Origin: Aselliscus stoliczkanus
Lineage: Eukaryota; Chordata; Mammalia; Chiroptera; Hipposideridae
Assembly: GCA_033961575.1 (NCBI GenBank)
Contig: CM066732.1
Coordinates: 70,470,687-70,534,686, forward strand
Length of the DNA stretch: 64,000 nt
Direction of reading: 5' to 3'
Shown here piece after piece: positions 11,223-24,412 of the stretch. Position numbers and translations under genes: made by a program. The notes under the pieces are model-generated. The model did not search any database. It saw nothing but the letters and a program-made list of their open reading frames with translations, and had not been told where the DNA came from. Numbering within the stretch: the stretch's first letter is position 1; the number at the start of each line of letters is the position of its first letter.

Positions 11223-11920
11223 TAAAGCAGTGAATTCTAACCTTTTGTCTCAGGAATTCTTTACGCTTTCAGAAATTATGCTAAGAATAATTGAATATAG
11301 CCTCTACAACAGTTCTTCTATGCCATGCCTGTTTTTCTATATAGAATGCAGTTTGATCTTTATCCAGACATTTTAACTTTCCCCCTAGTATTTCTGATAT
11401 GTAGTGTTTTTTTTTAATTTTTATTTTTTTTGCTAGAATCCCTTGTCTGGAAAATCAAATTTGGTAATTTTATGCCTCCATATAACATGCTGTTTACTTT
11501 CCACTTATCATGGTACTCATCTATAAGGAAAAATGAACTCTTGGTCTAAATTTCAGTTTACTACATATGAAACTGTAGTCACTGGAAAAGGATACTGGGC
11601 TATTCTGTCTCTGGTCATCTGTTGCCGGGTAAATCAACAGAAATGGTATCACAATTTTTAAGAGTCTCAGAAGGTTTTTCCATTGTTTCTTTGATACATA
11701 CGAGTACGTCAGCAAAACCGTGTTTGCAACAGATGGATGTCACGTATATGCATGGCTGGCTTTGTACTTCTAAACAAAGAGTCACTGTCCACCACTGACA
11801 TTGGGGGTTGATGATTGAATAACTACAATCAGATCTTTACCTTGAACTTATTTCTGGCTTTGTAGAACACTTTGTGTTGCTTTTTCCTGTGACTCAGAGT
11901 TACTCTTCATGGAATAAGTA
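11223..11920. other. No gene seen
   Basis: No repeat recognised other than T-rich runs near 11408-11430. Confidence 0.5.
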
Positions 11921-12245
11921 CAGGCATACCTTGTACTTGGCTTCCCTTCATCATCCTTCACAGTGCATTTTCATCAACACAAAGGCAAGTCCCTCCACCT
12001 ACAGAAAAATGATGACTGGCTGAAGGCTCAGATGATGGTTTGCATTTTTTAGCAATAAAGGATTTTTAATTAAGATATACACATTGTTCTTTTTAGACAT
12101 AATGCTATTGCACACTTAGTAAACGATAGTATAGTGGAAACATAACCTTTATATGCATTAGGAAATGCATATAAAATGTGTATTGTGATAACTACTTTAT
12201 TGCAGTGGCTGGAACGAAACCCGCAATATCTCCAAGGTATGCCCA
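11921..12245 (+). mobile_element. Tigger1-type DNA transposon, internally deleted
   Basis: Terminal inverted repeats caggcatacctt (11921-11932) and aaggtatgccc (about 12234-12244) are flanked by TA. The interior keeps the end of the pogo-type transposase region (tggctgaaggctcagatgat) and the characteristic 3' part (ttagcaataaaggattttta, cataatgctattgcacactt, gaaacccgcaatatctcc). Most of the transposase is gone. Ancient and immobile. Confidence 0.88.
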
Positions 12246-12499
12246 TATTAAACCCATGATCCTACTTCAGGTTTTTAGTTCTTTTCTTTGTTGCCTCTTC
12301 TAGGCTACAATTCTTTTGCCCAAATTTTTCTGGCTTCATTTCTGCCCGTTGATTGCATTGTACTTGACCACTGCATTATAAAGATGTATTCATTGAGTTG
12401 AGTTGTTTCCCCATTTCTAGTAAGAAGGCAACCTTACAGTTATAGTACGTCTTAAGTGTTGCTGTCTTAAAAAGAAGGTAAGCACCTTCACAACTAGAA

Positions 12500-12650
12500 G
12501 TTTGTAACTGGATTCTAGTCCTGACTCTACTAATAATTGTAGAATGTCTGGCAAGATACTTACTTGTTCTGTGTATACACTAGAATAATCTTAAGTACAT
12601 GATATTTTAATCCTTTTCAGCTGTAAAGTTATGATTCACAATGAGAGATC
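12500..12650 (+). repeat. MIR SINE fragment
   Basis: A diverged MIR core: gtaactggattctagtcctg, then actctactaataattgtaga, then a ggcaagatacttacttgttc stretch matching the MIR pattern of gggttctagtcc...ctctgccactaac...ggcaagtcactta. Confidence 0.6.
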
Positions 12651-14154
12651 AAAGGATGAACATGAAATGAACTCTTAATTCACACAGTTTAATTTTATCT
12701 CTGTGTTTCCTTTTAGGTTGACTAAAATCCTTTGGTTGTTGGAGGAAATAGATGAAATATAATTATTAAAAGCATAGTAAATAAGAAATAATTGATTTAA
12801 TAATAATTGCATACAATTTAATGTATGATAAATTATTTCTCACATATGCCTGTTATTTATTGTTATTTGGTTTTTCACTACCTTCTCTACACACCGTGGG
12901 CAGAATGTCAGATTAAATTAATTATCACCTGCAGGCTATAAAACCTTTAATAAATAAGATGTCCTAGAGCTTGTTTATTTATTGGAGCATTCTCAATTTT
13001 TAAAATATCTGCATAATGACTGCACAGGGAGAATCCTTTATTCTTCATTTTCCCATGGTGTATGTGTGGGTGAGTGTATACATACATATAATTTTTTAAA
13101 ACTCCAGCTATAGTTACAAAAGCCCTATTACCATGAAACAGTAAGAAAACAAAATATGCTAGGAACAAAATTATATGAATAGCAATTCAATAACAGCAAT
13201 GTCACTCCTGAGAATCTTACAAATTTTAATAGTTGTCATGTCCATTTTTGCTAATGTAATCAACTAACAAAGAGAAACAAATTATTCAGCCTTATTCAAT
13301 TTCTGGTAGGGAAGAAAAACAAAACCAGTTGATGTTGAAATATTTCATAACAAATCTTATTAAATGCAGCCAGCCGTTTTGAAGATGGCATTGTGATGGT
13401 GTAATAAAAAACTCTATTTCTTCATCTGTATTTATATGCAATAAAATACTTTACAAGCTATAGACAAATAAAATGGTTTTGGTGGATCATTAAATGCAGA
13501 TCATTCCTGCTCACAGTCATATATTAGGTTATTTTAGTTCTGTTTGCAAATAGAAAATAATGTAGTGAAATATTTGTTCCATGTTCACTTCCCCTGTTGA
13601 AAATGATCAACAATCTCAAAAAAAAATTTTTTGTGATACTATTCCTCTGGAAAGGTTTCTGCTGAGTGACTTTGTTTTCACTTGGAACAATAGCAATTCA
13701 CAGATTTTAAGCTCGGATGCATCACAATGCATTTGGTAAGTAATGTTGTGAAAGTATTTGACATACTATAAGAGGCCTTTCTTATTTGCCTCTCAGAACT
13801 GAGCCAGGGATCAATGAACTCTATGATCTGCTCCCATATTTTTAAGGCTATTCACTCAAAAGAGTTAGCAGCAAAGGTGGCTTCAGGGATCAGAATAGCT
13901 GCCTGGAATCTGGGTGAGAAACAGAGGATGTCTTGACATGGCTTTTTTGCCACTTTGAAATATTTTTCAGTGCCATTAACTGATTATTCTAACAGACAAG
14001 CATAAAATTCTAGCTTATGTAATTGACAAGTCATATGAATAATTGAACCCACAAATGCACTAAGGATTTTAATTTTCTTTTTTGATTTATGAGAACTATT
14101 AGAGATGAGATGAGTGGAAGGGCAATAAAGTGAGCACACTGATTATTAAAATAC
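12651..14154. other. No gene seen; unique sequence
   Basis: Mostly unique AT-rich sequence without recognised repeats, so a candidate place to look for conserved non-coding elements (notably 13650-14000). Confidence 0.45.
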
Positions 14155-14715
14155 GGTGGAATTTTTTATTGAGTTATGTTTAGTATATAGTTAAATTCAT
14201 AGATTTTTAAGTGCATAATTTGGTCTGCTTTTAACAAATATATTCACTCATGTAGTCATTTTCCAAAGATCAAGATATAGGTCATCTCTCTTACCCTGAT
14301 GCTCCCTTTTAATTGGCACCGCCTCCCAGGACCCAAGCCATCATTGTCAGAACAATGAATTTTCTTAAACTGCATATAACTGAGACCATGCTATAAACTT
14401 TTTTTGTGTGTATGACTTACTTTTCTCAGCATGATGTTTTGAGATTTATCTGTATTGTTGCTGTATCCACAATTTTTTTCTTTTGATATGCAAAGTATCA
14501 TCCTACAGTATGATGATAAAACCCTTGTTTAGTCCTTCACTTTATAGGCATTTGGTTGGGCTGGTTCCACTTTTTGTGTATTGCAAATAAAGCTGACACG
14601 AATGTTCTTGTACAAACCTTTTTGTGGAAATGCTTTTATTTCTCCTTAGTAAATATCTATAAATAGGATTTCTGGACTGTCATGTGGTCATATGAAAAAA
14701 TCTGGAATTTGATTA
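14155..14715 (-). repeat. Antisense L1 3'UTR/3' end, old
   Basis: The plus strand starts ttttttattgagttatgttt and continues through ttcactcatgtagtcatttt, catgatgttttgagatttat and tattgcaaataaagctgaca. This is the complement of an old L1M 3' end. Confidence 0.7.
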
Positions 14716-15772
14716 GGTTTTCTTAAAGGTCATCTCTATAGGAAACATTAAAACTGCTAAATCAAAACAGCCAGCTTTGATGCAAGTTTTTGTCTACATT
14801 GGAATCCAAAGCCACCATATATTTGATGGTGACACTAAGGTTGTTTCATAAGGAAGTCTTTATAGAACAATTGTAATTTAGACAAATTAGAGGAAATTAT
14901 AGTTCATACGAATCAATGATCAGAGGATTCACTTTGATTGAAGTCAAACATTTATTTACAAGAACATGCAATTTGTTTGCAAATAATGTAACATTAACAC
15001 AATTATGTACTATTTACAACCTACTTAGTGTTGGTCAACCCACTGAGCTTCAGTTTCACTTTTATTTTTTCAAACGAAGATAAAACCTACAGGGCAGACT
15101 CACTGTCATGATTTGAGATGAAATATGTCGAATGTCTAACAAGTTCTAATTAGCAGCGTTTATTATCATGTAAGTGATAAGTAGACTATTTTCTTGTTCT
15201 CAGAGTTCTCAAAGCTGTGTGCAGTATTATAGTGGAAGGGAGTGACAGGAATAGGCCCTTTTAACTAATGGCATGAATTTCTTCCCGCGAGTTGGAAAAG
15301 GGGTCTAGAGTCCATTTACATTCCTCAGGAAAGCTTGTGAGCTTCTTCTGGAGGTGTATAAAGTCTGAGAAACAGACCATGTAATTTTATTTGGTAATAC
15401 AAGCAAGAATATCTAACCCCATGTTTAAATCAGACATTTGTTAACCTTGCTCTATACCAAAAATAGGGAAATGGCACAGAGATATGAACTTTGTACTATA
15501 GCTAAACTACTGCTACACACTCTGAATCGTAGGTGCATATGAAAACATTTCAGCTTTGCAATTAAATGTGAAGATTTATAATACAGATCCTGGAGAGTGC
15601 AAATAAATATTTTAATAAGAAAAAAGAAAAAAAACTAGGTCAGCTCTACTCAAGATCTAGAAACATTGTTGAAGAACAGAGGTTCACCTTTTTCCCAGAT
15701 AAACATTATATTTTGATGACTACTTATATCTTTTTTTCCAGTAGTTTTGTAATAAGAACACTACACTGAAAT
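14716..15772. other. No gene seen; unique sequence
   Basis: Nothing recognised between an L1 3' end and a SINE. 14940-15100 (caagaacatgcaatttgttt; gcttcagtttcacttttatt) has no family match. Confidence 0.45.
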
Positions 15773-15786
15773 TAATGTAGATTTTT

Positions 15787-16146
15787 TGTTGTTGTTGCTG
15801 TTGTTCTTCAGTCTAGCTGCGGAGGAAGTTGCTTCACTGGCCCATGTTGGTATCATCATTGCGCTCTTCCCGGATGAGGCATATCGGTCACCGGCCTCTG
15901 GATGGTCACTCACCACGGCTACTCGCAGCTCACGCTGGCTGTCAGCCACTCACTGTAGCCTATGGCAGCCCACTGCAGCAGGGGCTGCAGCCTACACCAT
16001 CACTGGAGCTCGCACAGCCCAGCTCCAGGTGTAGCTGTTGTTAGTTGTGGAGGGCAATGTCACTGGCTCTCATATGTGGGATCCGAACGGGGACCACTGG
16101 CATCCCAAAACCAGCTCTTAAGCAATGCGCCACTTGGCCGGCCCAC
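15787..16146 (-). mobile_element. Long composite SINE, shortened 3' end
   Basis: The tRNA head, hairpin and middle region match the other long copies, but the 3' Ves-like tail and poly(A) are missing; the end is a (CAA)n-like tract (gttgttgttgctgttgtt on plus). Target-site duplications taatgtagattttt at 15773-15786 and 16147-16160 show it integrated in this form. It is more diverged than the copies at 919 and 36017. Confidence 0.9.
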
Positions 16147-16160
16147 TAATGTAGATTTTT

Positions 16161-17698
16161 AACATAAATTTTGATTATATAAGTTATATAGCTGGACTTA
16201 TATAATGGTATTTACTTCAGTATATTTTAAAAATAAAAATTGCTCCTTCTACCCCTTTCTTTTTTATTTCTTATCACCAGAAACTCCTTATGGAGACAAC
16301 AATGTCACAGCTATTTATTTGTTTACTTTAAAGCAAACAAATAAATGTATAATGATGGTAAAACAAATCAGAAAAGTTTATATAGTATAATGACAGCAAA
16401 AATTGATCATCTGATTTTTTTAAATTTTAAAGCTTATTTCATGCATTTGAAGATACTAATTCAACTTTCTTAGTCTTTCCTTAAATTATTTCTGATTAAA
16501 AAAACGTTTTGCTGGGAAGATCCCCTAGAGATTCAGTTCTACTTGCTGACTTCTTGGAGATGAGAAAAGCCTGTTAGCATATGCACGCTTCATATTTTTC
16601 TGTTTCCTCTCTCTAAATGAGGAATTTAAAACATTGTGCCACTGGAGTGTTGTGATAATGTTCTCGAAAGCATTTTAGAGCCTTACATTTTAAAAAATTT
16701 ATGGATGGAAAAATGGTTTTGTATAACTAATAGCTCAATCCTTTTTTTTCTAAGAGATATTACCAAATTATTTTTCTTTCATCAAGAACTAAATATATTC
16801 TTTTATATTTCCAAAGCATGGTCCTTGAGGACAAGGGCAATTGAACATAGTTAAAAAGGAAGCAGCTTTTAATATATTTTCAGCTGGCAACCAGAAGAAT
16901 GGGTTCTTTCTCTTATTTATTTTTATTTAGTCTATGAGGCTGATGGCTCCCTAGTGAGAGGATAATATGAATTCAGCAATCAGGACATTATTTTAACATC
17001 CCTTACATGGCATATTAGGTTTGTACACAGCATCCCCTTGTGTCAGGAAGAAGACAGAATGACGGAAAGACTTGCAGTGTGATTTTTGATTGTTCATTTA
17101 TTCTTCAGATACATCAGAGGCTCCAAGATCACTAGAAAATACAACCAGATAATATGTGTTCCAGAGAAGTCAAGTGGCACTATCTGGCATTGTGTTGGAT
17201 GCAGAATTATACAGATATATTTACTGTATTTCATCATATCAGAGCATACTAAAAGAACTTTCAGGGGCATTTCCTATATAAGGAACTCAAAAGTGAATAT
17301 AACATTTAATAAAAAGGCAAGGAGGTTTCTGATCTTCATCTTACTTTGTCTTCACTGATGTTTCCTTTGTTTATGATGAATTACTAGAGGCATATTTTAG
17401 CAAATTAATGGTATCACTGAACTAGCCTTTGATGCATTATTTTCATGTATCTTTTCCACCATACTGTCTACAAATGAATTACATCTTTCCAGATTACTTA
17501 GCACAACAGGTTATTAGTATTCATGCATTATGAGATTAGTTTGGATGATAAAAATGATTAATTACAGGAGAAGCTGATAGAATATGTTTTTGTCATCCTG
17601 TCCTTTTATCTGTTGATGATAATGTAAACTATTATCCTGTTATTAATCCAAGGTTTAGAGTCAGCATATAAGAGTTAAAATAATTATGATGGTCCATT
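16161..17698. other. No gene seen; unique sequence
   Basis: Several frames of 60-90 codons (16205, 16636, 17086) lack coding features. No repeat recognised. Confidence 0.45.
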
Positions 17699-17721
17699 TT
17701 TCTTTCTCTCTCTCTTTCTTT

Positions 17722-17764
<43 letters not shown>

Positions 17765-17801
17765 CTCTCTTTCTTTCTTTCTTTCTTTCTCTCTTTCTTT
17801 T
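17699..17801. repeat. (TTTC)n microsatellite
   Basis: About 100 bases of TTTC units interrupted by short TC runs. The reverse-strand open frame here (KERKKERKKE) is an artefact of the repeat. Confidence 0.97.
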
Positions 17802-17859
17802 TGAGACTGAGAAGAGGGCAATATTTTGACACTTTTTTGTATTCTATTACTATACCACA

Positions 17860-17965
17860 TTTTTTTAGATTGAGTTATAATTGAAATATATTAGTTTCAG
17901 GTATACTATATTATGATATTTGTATACATTGTGAATTTATTTTTAAAAATTAAGTATAGGTGTGA
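17860..17965 (-). repeat. Antisense L1 3' end fragment
   Basis: The plus strand reads gattgagttataattgaaat, then attagtttcaggtatactat, then gatatttgtatacattgtga. This is the complement of a common L1 3'UTR segment. Its left side adjoins the TTTC repeat. Confidence 0.6.
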
Positions 17966-20724
17966 TTCTGTTTCTCTGATTCTATTCTCACTGATAGAAG
18001 CAGAAATTACCTTCCTACACTTTTATCTTTGTTTGAGAATGAGTTGGAACCTTCCATTAGCCACCCCAGTATACTTTTTGTAGTAATGTCTCAGGGTACT
18101 GTTTACAATTTATCAAAATCCACTCTCTGAGGTGGGATCCGTTTGGTCCTACCCTTGATCCCTTCATGCAGTGAGGTTAGATACCTATTCCCCAGGGCCC
18201 AGACCAATGACTTGGAGACCGAGGTAGTCCTCTTAAAGATTCTTCCTATTTGTTTCCTTCCCGTATTTTGTGTTTTAGCCTAAGTCTAGCTTGACTTTGT
18301 AGTTACAAGATAGCTGCAAATGGCAATTATGACTACATACTTCGTCTTTCATTTTCAATTGGTGAAAGAGAGAGGGGAAAGATAGAAAAAGAGAGGCAGG
18401 GAGAGAGAAATGGAGTTAATATCTCTTTAATAAATAGCTTTATTGTTTAAACTATTTTAAATGCACTGTTATTTGCAAATGTGAATCTTCAAGTAGACAC
18501 TTGAATATAAAAATAATTGGGTGAAATAGAGGGCCAGAAATCAAAGGTGTTCCTGATTTTATGATTTCCTAGTCAAGTATGAAGAAAAGATATTAGGAGA
18601 ATTAAAGTTGCATGAGTGGATAAGGGGCCTTCAAGAGACTGAAATAACTCTTAGGGAAAATGGGAGAGAAAACTGAACAAAACTATGGGTTGAAGAATGA
18701 TATTTTGATAAATAAATGAAAGAATGAACCTGCTAAATTGTTGCCAAGTTCTTTGAAAATGCTTTAACATCCTGATAAAAGTTTTCAAACTAATTTCCAC
18801 AATTTTATTGATTTGAAAGGAATATTCTGACCTATAATTTTGTCCATTTCAGTTTCAGGATCAATACTCCAGATTGCTTGTGGAAAATAGTTGCTATGAG
18901 TAATGTGATGTTGAACATGATAAGGTTTCTGAAATTGCTAGATTCTGCCGTGTTTTATGCCCTTAGGCTAAGGACCAAAACCTTAAATTATTTTCAGAAT
19001 TTGATCGGTATCAGTGCAAGGCAGGAAGTACTGATGTGATGTGACCTTAGTGTTTCTGTCCTCCGAAAGAACTATAATTGCCACAGAAATTTCTGCTTAT
19101 GGTAGAATTGGAAGTGCACACAGTAATCTGAACTAGAGGAAAGGGTGAACACATAAGTTAAAAATCTAAATTATAATAAGAGTTAACAATGGGTACTTTA
19201 AATCAGAGATTAAAAATGACACTTTTTTGTTTAATAGGGCACTATTTCTATGTAGGAATTGAGAAGAAATTAATCTTTGAAGGACCCAAGAATGTCCGTC
19301 GCCTTGACCATCTGTGTGCTGCTTCCCTCAATCAAGGGAGAGGAAATATTTCTTGTTAGAATTTCAAATTCTGTTCCCTAGTCACTTAGCAACGCTGGAT
19401 TTTTACCATAATTGAGTATGAGCCAGCTGGATTTCAGTTAGATTGTTGAAATGAAACAGTTTGAAGACTGGTAGTGGAGAAGGTGGCAGTCAGCTTGGGA
19501 TCGTTTCCATTTAAGTGGCTTTGCCAAAAGAAACCTGAGTAGAATCCTGACATTCATAAGGAAAATTGCTTATAATCTTTTTAAGACCTCACATTTGTGA
19601 ATTACCACTTAAGCACACATATAATTGTGAGATCATATTGAAATAAATTGTGCCATGTTGCCAATGTTTTAATAGACTGAATGGAAGAATGAGATTATTC
19701 TTTTTTTTTTTTTTTGTCGTGAATTGAGATTAACTTGTCTGTCGAGTAGGCGTAATTCAAACATTCCACATTGCCACAATGTAAGAATAAGTTTGCTTTA
19801 ATGAATTTAACTATGATGCTCCCCTTTCGTAGAGATTTTATTATAAAATTAGGTGAATTTCATCCGTGTTGAGTTCTTGTTCCTGCATAAAACTCTTCTT
19901 TTCTGAGTCACCCCTCCACTCTTGCTCCTCAGGAAGAAACACTAATAGTGTCTCTCTTCTCTCTTGTACTTTCACGGCTGCAAAGAATTCTTTGAAATAG
20001 TCCCATGATTCCTGGGACTATATAACTTCAAAAGACAAGTTACCTGTTTTTCCAAATTTCGCTAAAGTTCTATCTGTATTATTGAACAACTTTTGCAGTG
20101 GTGTAAAACTCCATATACTGTTTTTGTTGAGTGACTCTAGATAGTAACAATTTTGAATGCTAGATCTGAACCCTTTGAAAATTTGTCTTCATTCTAATCT
20201 TCATTCAAAAAAAAAATCTTTAAAAATAGAACCAATTTAAGTCTCAATCATATATCCAAAATGTTATTAAATGTTTTATTTTTATCCTATAAAAATAAGA
20301 TTTTATTTTTACTTTCATGAGTTACTGCATACATAAAGACAAGATGAGAACAAGGAAACCAGATTGAAAGCTGAATACTCAATGGTAGACCAGACTTCTT
20401 CAGCTATGGGTCTCTATCTCATATCAGCTTAATGATTCATATATTCCAGCAGTTTAGGCAATATTAAAAATTATTACATGTCACAGACTTTTGGAGTGGT
20501 TTGCAATTTTCAAATCTACCAATTCTTTACCAGAGTCACAGTTTTCTGAAAGGTTGTTAGAGTAACAAATACACATACTAATCTCTTCAACATCGTCAGC
20601 CATAAAATGAAAGCCTTTAAATTCAAGGTTTGAGAACTATCTTCAGGACTGTTTCAAACTTTAACTTGATTTGATCTAGATTTTAGAATAATATTGCTCT
20701 AATATACATTTAGTCCAAAGGGAA
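17966..20724. other. No gene seen; longest largely unique stretch
   Basis: Only simple tracts (GA-rich at 18366-18410, poly-T at 19700-19715) stand out. 19260-19560 is mixed in composition and free of recognised repeats. Confidence 0.45.
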
Positions 20725-20900
20725 ACAACATGATAAAGAGGAAAAAAGTGTAATGTCCAGAGTTAGGTATATGTTTAAATTCTATATTCTTTACTTATTT
20801 TTGAGTGACTTTACATGTTACTTAATTTGTCTTTTTTCTCTGTAAAGTGTAAATAACTAATTAAAAGTTATAGTTAGGATTAAATGAGATAGTACGCTAT
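20725..20900 (+). repeat. MIR SINE fragment
   Basis: Recognisable by taatgtccagagttaggtat, the gagtgactttacatgttact stretch and aaatgagatagtac at its end, a MIR 3' signature. Directly interrupted downstream by the Ves-type SINE. Confidence 0.6.
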
Positions 20901-20916
20901 TATTTGATTTATTGTA

Positions 20917-21302
20917 TTTTTTTTTTAAGATTTTATTGGGAAATTGGGGAAGGGGAACAGTCAAGTTGTTGTCCTTCAGTCTTAATTGTGTAGGGCACAG
21001 CTAGCTCAGCTCCAAGTCCAGTTGCCATCCGACCACCCGTTGGCAGCTTGCAGCTGCTCAGCTCAAGGTGCCATGTTCAATCTTAGTTGCGGATGGGCGT
21101 AGCCCACCATCTCATGCGAGAGTCCAGTAGGCAACCTTGTTGTTAGGAGCATGTACTCTCACCAGCTGAGCCATCCTGCCACCTGTTGGCAGCTCAGCGG
21201 CAGCTCAGCTTGGGTGCAACTCACTGGCCCATGAGGGAATCGAACCAGCAACCCTGTTGCTCAGAGCTCGCGTTCTTAACCAACTGAGCCACTCAGCTGG
21301 TC
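20917..21302 (-). mobile_element. Ves-type bat SINE, full length
   Basis: The minus-strand element begins with a tRNA-like head (gctgagtggctcagttggtt on minus), followed by repeated gagctgagctgc-like and gccatctcg-like modules. It ends in ctgttccccttccccaattt, then cccaataaaatctt and a poly(A). Target-site duplication tgatttattgtat at 20904-20916 and 21303-21315. It has a second internal tRNA-like module, typical of long Ves derivatives. Confidence 0.92.
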
Positions 21303-21315
21303 TGATTTATTGTAT

Positions 21316-22096
21316 GTTTTAATCTGCTGGTTCTAGGAAAGACATTCGGTGTCTTACAATGTTACATAAGGTATCTAGAATAAATTAAAAGTTTAGTGAA
21401 AAGAAGAACAAAAACAAATTTGTAATGAAATACAGCTAGGAATAAAGTATACTTAGAAAAATGGCATACATGTCTATAAGTAAAGCATATATTTGCAACA
21501 ACTTGCAAGCAGTCAATTTGAAAAAAAGAGAAACTTTATTATTTACACAATTTATTATTATACATTCATGAGATAAAGTCAAACATTTCTGAGAAGGCAT
21601 AACATCACTAGGTGCCACAATCATTTCTTTTTGGGAGAAATGAATGCATAGTATAATAATATAATTAATAAACAGTCACAATATCTTTATAATAAATGCA
21701 ATTAAAAATCTCATAAGACTATTTCTTGTAAGAATCTTTAATATAAGCATATATTATTATTTAAAATAAAAATTTAAGAGAACTCTGTTTTTCAGGGAGC
21801 CAACAACATGCAGTTTTGATATTTGTGTAAGTTTCCATTTTCCATAGGAAAAAGAAAGAATGGATATTTTGTCTGACACAGCCTGTCCTTTTGAATTCCC
21901 AATTCTCCATGCACTTCCTTCTGTGTCATCCCTTCTCTAAGGCAGACAAAGTTCCACCCAGCTACTATATCCATCTTAAAAGCTAGTATCTCTAGTAGTT
22001 GTGCAATCTTTTCCCATAAGTCTGATGCAGTTATCATTAATCTAGAAACAAGTCATTTGCTCCTAGCATGCTCAATATAAAATGTTGACATAGACC
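21316..22096. other. No gene seen
   Basis: Minus frames at 21436-21624 and 21792-22037 are unremarkable. Confidence 0.45.
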
Positions 22097-22312
22097 CGGG
22101 GTCAGTCAACTGTTTTTTGTAAAGAAACAGATGATATATATTTTCAGCTTGTAGGCCTTAATATCTCTGTACAACTATTCAACTACTGTTGAAGGATTAA
22201 AGCAACCAGAGACAAAAATAAATGGGCATGGCTCTAGTCCAATAAAACTGTACTTATAAAAACAGGCAGCAAACTAGATTTAGCCTGGGGCCACAATGAT
22301 CCACCCTAGCCT
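22097..22312 (+). mobile_element. Non-autonomous hAT-like element (MER20/Charlie-like)
   Basis: A block starting ggggtcagtcaactg and containing aataaatgggcatggctcta, ccaataaaactgtacttata and gcagcaaactagatttagcc, ending near ggggccacaatgatccaccc. This matches a widespread mammalian hAT-derived repeat of about 220 bases. The family name is from memory. Confidence 0.7.
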
Positions 22313-22950
22313 ATACACAAAATAACCATGAGATTCTCATTCTAGGGAAAGAGGCTGAGAAACACATAGTAATTATAGGTCCGTAGCAATGATCAAATCT
22401 TACTGTGCTGAGTAGCAAATTGTAAGTTCTCTGGCTACTCCACTTGGTAATCCCTATCTCTCTGAAAAGTTCTTTGAGTACTTTCTTCCATGGTCATAAC
22501 TTAAGTGAACATTGTCAAGAATGCTTTTGTGAAGACTGTACAACTTATGTAGCCAGCATCCTGATGATGCAGTCAGCAAGTGTGTGGGAATTTCAGGACG
22601 GGGGTGGGGGTTTCCATTACTCTTGGTACCTCTAGGAGTTGAACAATTACTGTCCTTTACAAACCAAGATTGGTTCTTCATCCAAATTATTCTCCAGTGA
22701 CTTAGTTTTAGGACTATATGTAAGTAATCAAAGCTAAAGATGTTGCCTAGATGTAATGTTTGAGTCTGAAAACTGGTCTTTTCTTATTAATTGTGCTCTA
22801 TCCATTTCTCTCCATCTCAGTTTTTCCTCTTTCCCAAAATAGTAGCAGCTATTTGGGAGTCACCTGATAACAAAGGCTTGGGTAAGATGGCACCATGTTT
22901 ATTTCCACCTTTGGCTGTAACCTTGTGTCCTTGTATGTCAAGGTAATGGG
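22313..22950. other. No gene seen
   Basis: Overlapping frames at 22444-22681 on both strands, with no family match and no repeat recognised. Confidence 0.45.
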
Positions 22951-23150
22951 TTTGTTTTGTTTTGTTTTTTTGTTTTTTTTAAAGAAATTTTATTGGGGAA
23001 CAGTGTGTTTTTCTAGGACTCATCAGCTCCAAGTCAAGTAGTTGTTTCAATCTAGTTGTGGAGGGTGCAACTCAGTGATCCATGTGGGGATTGAACCAGC
23101 AACCTTGGTGTTATAGCCTGCACTCCAAGCACCTGAGCTGACAGGCCACC
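22951..23150 (-). mobile_element. Short Ves-related SINE
   Basis: The minus strand ends ttccccaataaaatttcttt with an impure A tail. The plus strand shows gactcatcagctccaagtca, then gatccatgtggggattgaac and ggccacc at the head. The middle modules of the long Ves copies are absent. Similar in layout to 42700-42896. No clean target-site duplication. Confidence 0.82.
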
Positions 23151-23924
23151 TCCCCCACTCCAACATAATGTTTTATACTTCCCATGGCTACCACGGAGAA
23201 AACCTCTATCACACAGCAACACCAAGAGCCAAGGGAATAGAAAATGCAGTATTTTCCTTCGGTAGTGAGGTGTCCAGCTAAAATCAGGGGTTTCTTGTTC
23301 TTGTTGTTTTATATTTTTGGTGATTGGGTAGAATGATTAGCAGGGAATGGGGGGTTGCTGTCACAATGTTCTATTCTTTGTGAGTATGGCTTGATCTAGG
23401 ATATATTTTAGAATACCAAAAAGACAGATCACACATATATTCTATATATTAGTAATATAAATATTGTTTCTATATTTATATTATTTGAGATTTTATTTGA
23501 TTATTAGTGAGTTCCAATCACATTCACTAATAGATACCTGGAAAGAGTTATTCTATATTACTAGTTGCACAGATATATACATGAATATATAACCAAGCTG
23601 AAGTAATAAATTACTGTCATGGCATTTGTTTTGTTTTGTTTTAAATGGAAAATGAGGCACCTCACTAACATAGATACCACAGTAGAGTTGTTTCTTCTTT
23701 TAGTCTTAGGTGATCTTAGGGCATAGTCACAGAAAGAGACTTGATGCTTTTTAGATAATTGTTTTGACTCTGTTCCAGTTTTTAAAAGGATGAACAATTA
23801 ACACTCTGAAGTTATTTTCCATTCAACATTGTTGGAATGAATTTGTTCAGAAATATTTATAAGTCAAGGGGAACCTAGTATGTTCTGAGCCTAAACCAAA
23901 TCTGCAGGAAGTATTGTTGTGTCA
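23151..23924. other. No gene seen
   Basis: AT-rich; nothing recognised. Confidence 0.45.
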
Positions 23925-24367
23925 CAGTTGTGGGGACTTCCCAGGTGAAATCTGAAACTAGCCCCTGTACACAGAGGTCAAGAAAAGACAAAAGAAAGGG
24001 GCAGACTACTCCAGATTGGTAGGTGGCAGGTTTAATAAACAAGGCAACTTACATATGAGGCTTGTCTTGAGTGGCTAGCAAGACAAGTAGATCTCTGCTC
24101 CCACTCACCAGAATCTTAAAGTTTACCTAGAGGCCTTATCTGGGTTCAGTCATGTACACAGTCCAGATTGTCTCGACACCTAAGTCCCTTAAGGATATTT
24201 CTTTGAAACAGCTCTTATTTTGGGAATGGTGGGCAGAACGTACATTCCAAGGACAGGATGGGGGTGAAGAGCCACTGATTGTTCAGGTGTAGCGAGTGGG
24301 TCAACTGGCAGTTGTATTCTCTCATAACCCCTTCCAACAAGTAGCCATTGAAACAGTGCATCACTTT
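23925..24367 (-). mobile_element. Antisense ERV LTR-like block
   Basis: The minus strand contains a tttaataaacctgccacc segment (polyadenylation signal near 24030-24038 on plus: ggtttaataaac). It is preceded and followed by sequence with LTR-like composition (cagattgtctcgacacctaa, ccaaggacaggatgggggtg on plus). No internal retroviral genes. Boundaries and family uncertain. Confidence 0.45.
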
Positions 24368-24377
24368 GGGCATTGCT

Positions 24378-24412
24378 TTTTTTTTTTTTTTTTAGTACCT
24401 CACACAGTGGCC
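24378..24412 (-). mobile_element. Minute retro-insertion (about 19 bases plus A tail)
   Basis: gggcattgct at 24368-24377 is repeated exactly at 24413-24422. Between the copies lie a 16-base T tract and only agtacctcacacagtggcc. This fits a heavily 5'-truncated, L1-mobilised cDNA on the minus strand. The source transcript cannot be identified. Confidence 0.6.

Noticed and set aside
17632..17832. 66-codon lysine/glutamate/arginine-rich reverse frame
   Set aside because: Translation of a TTTC microsatellite.
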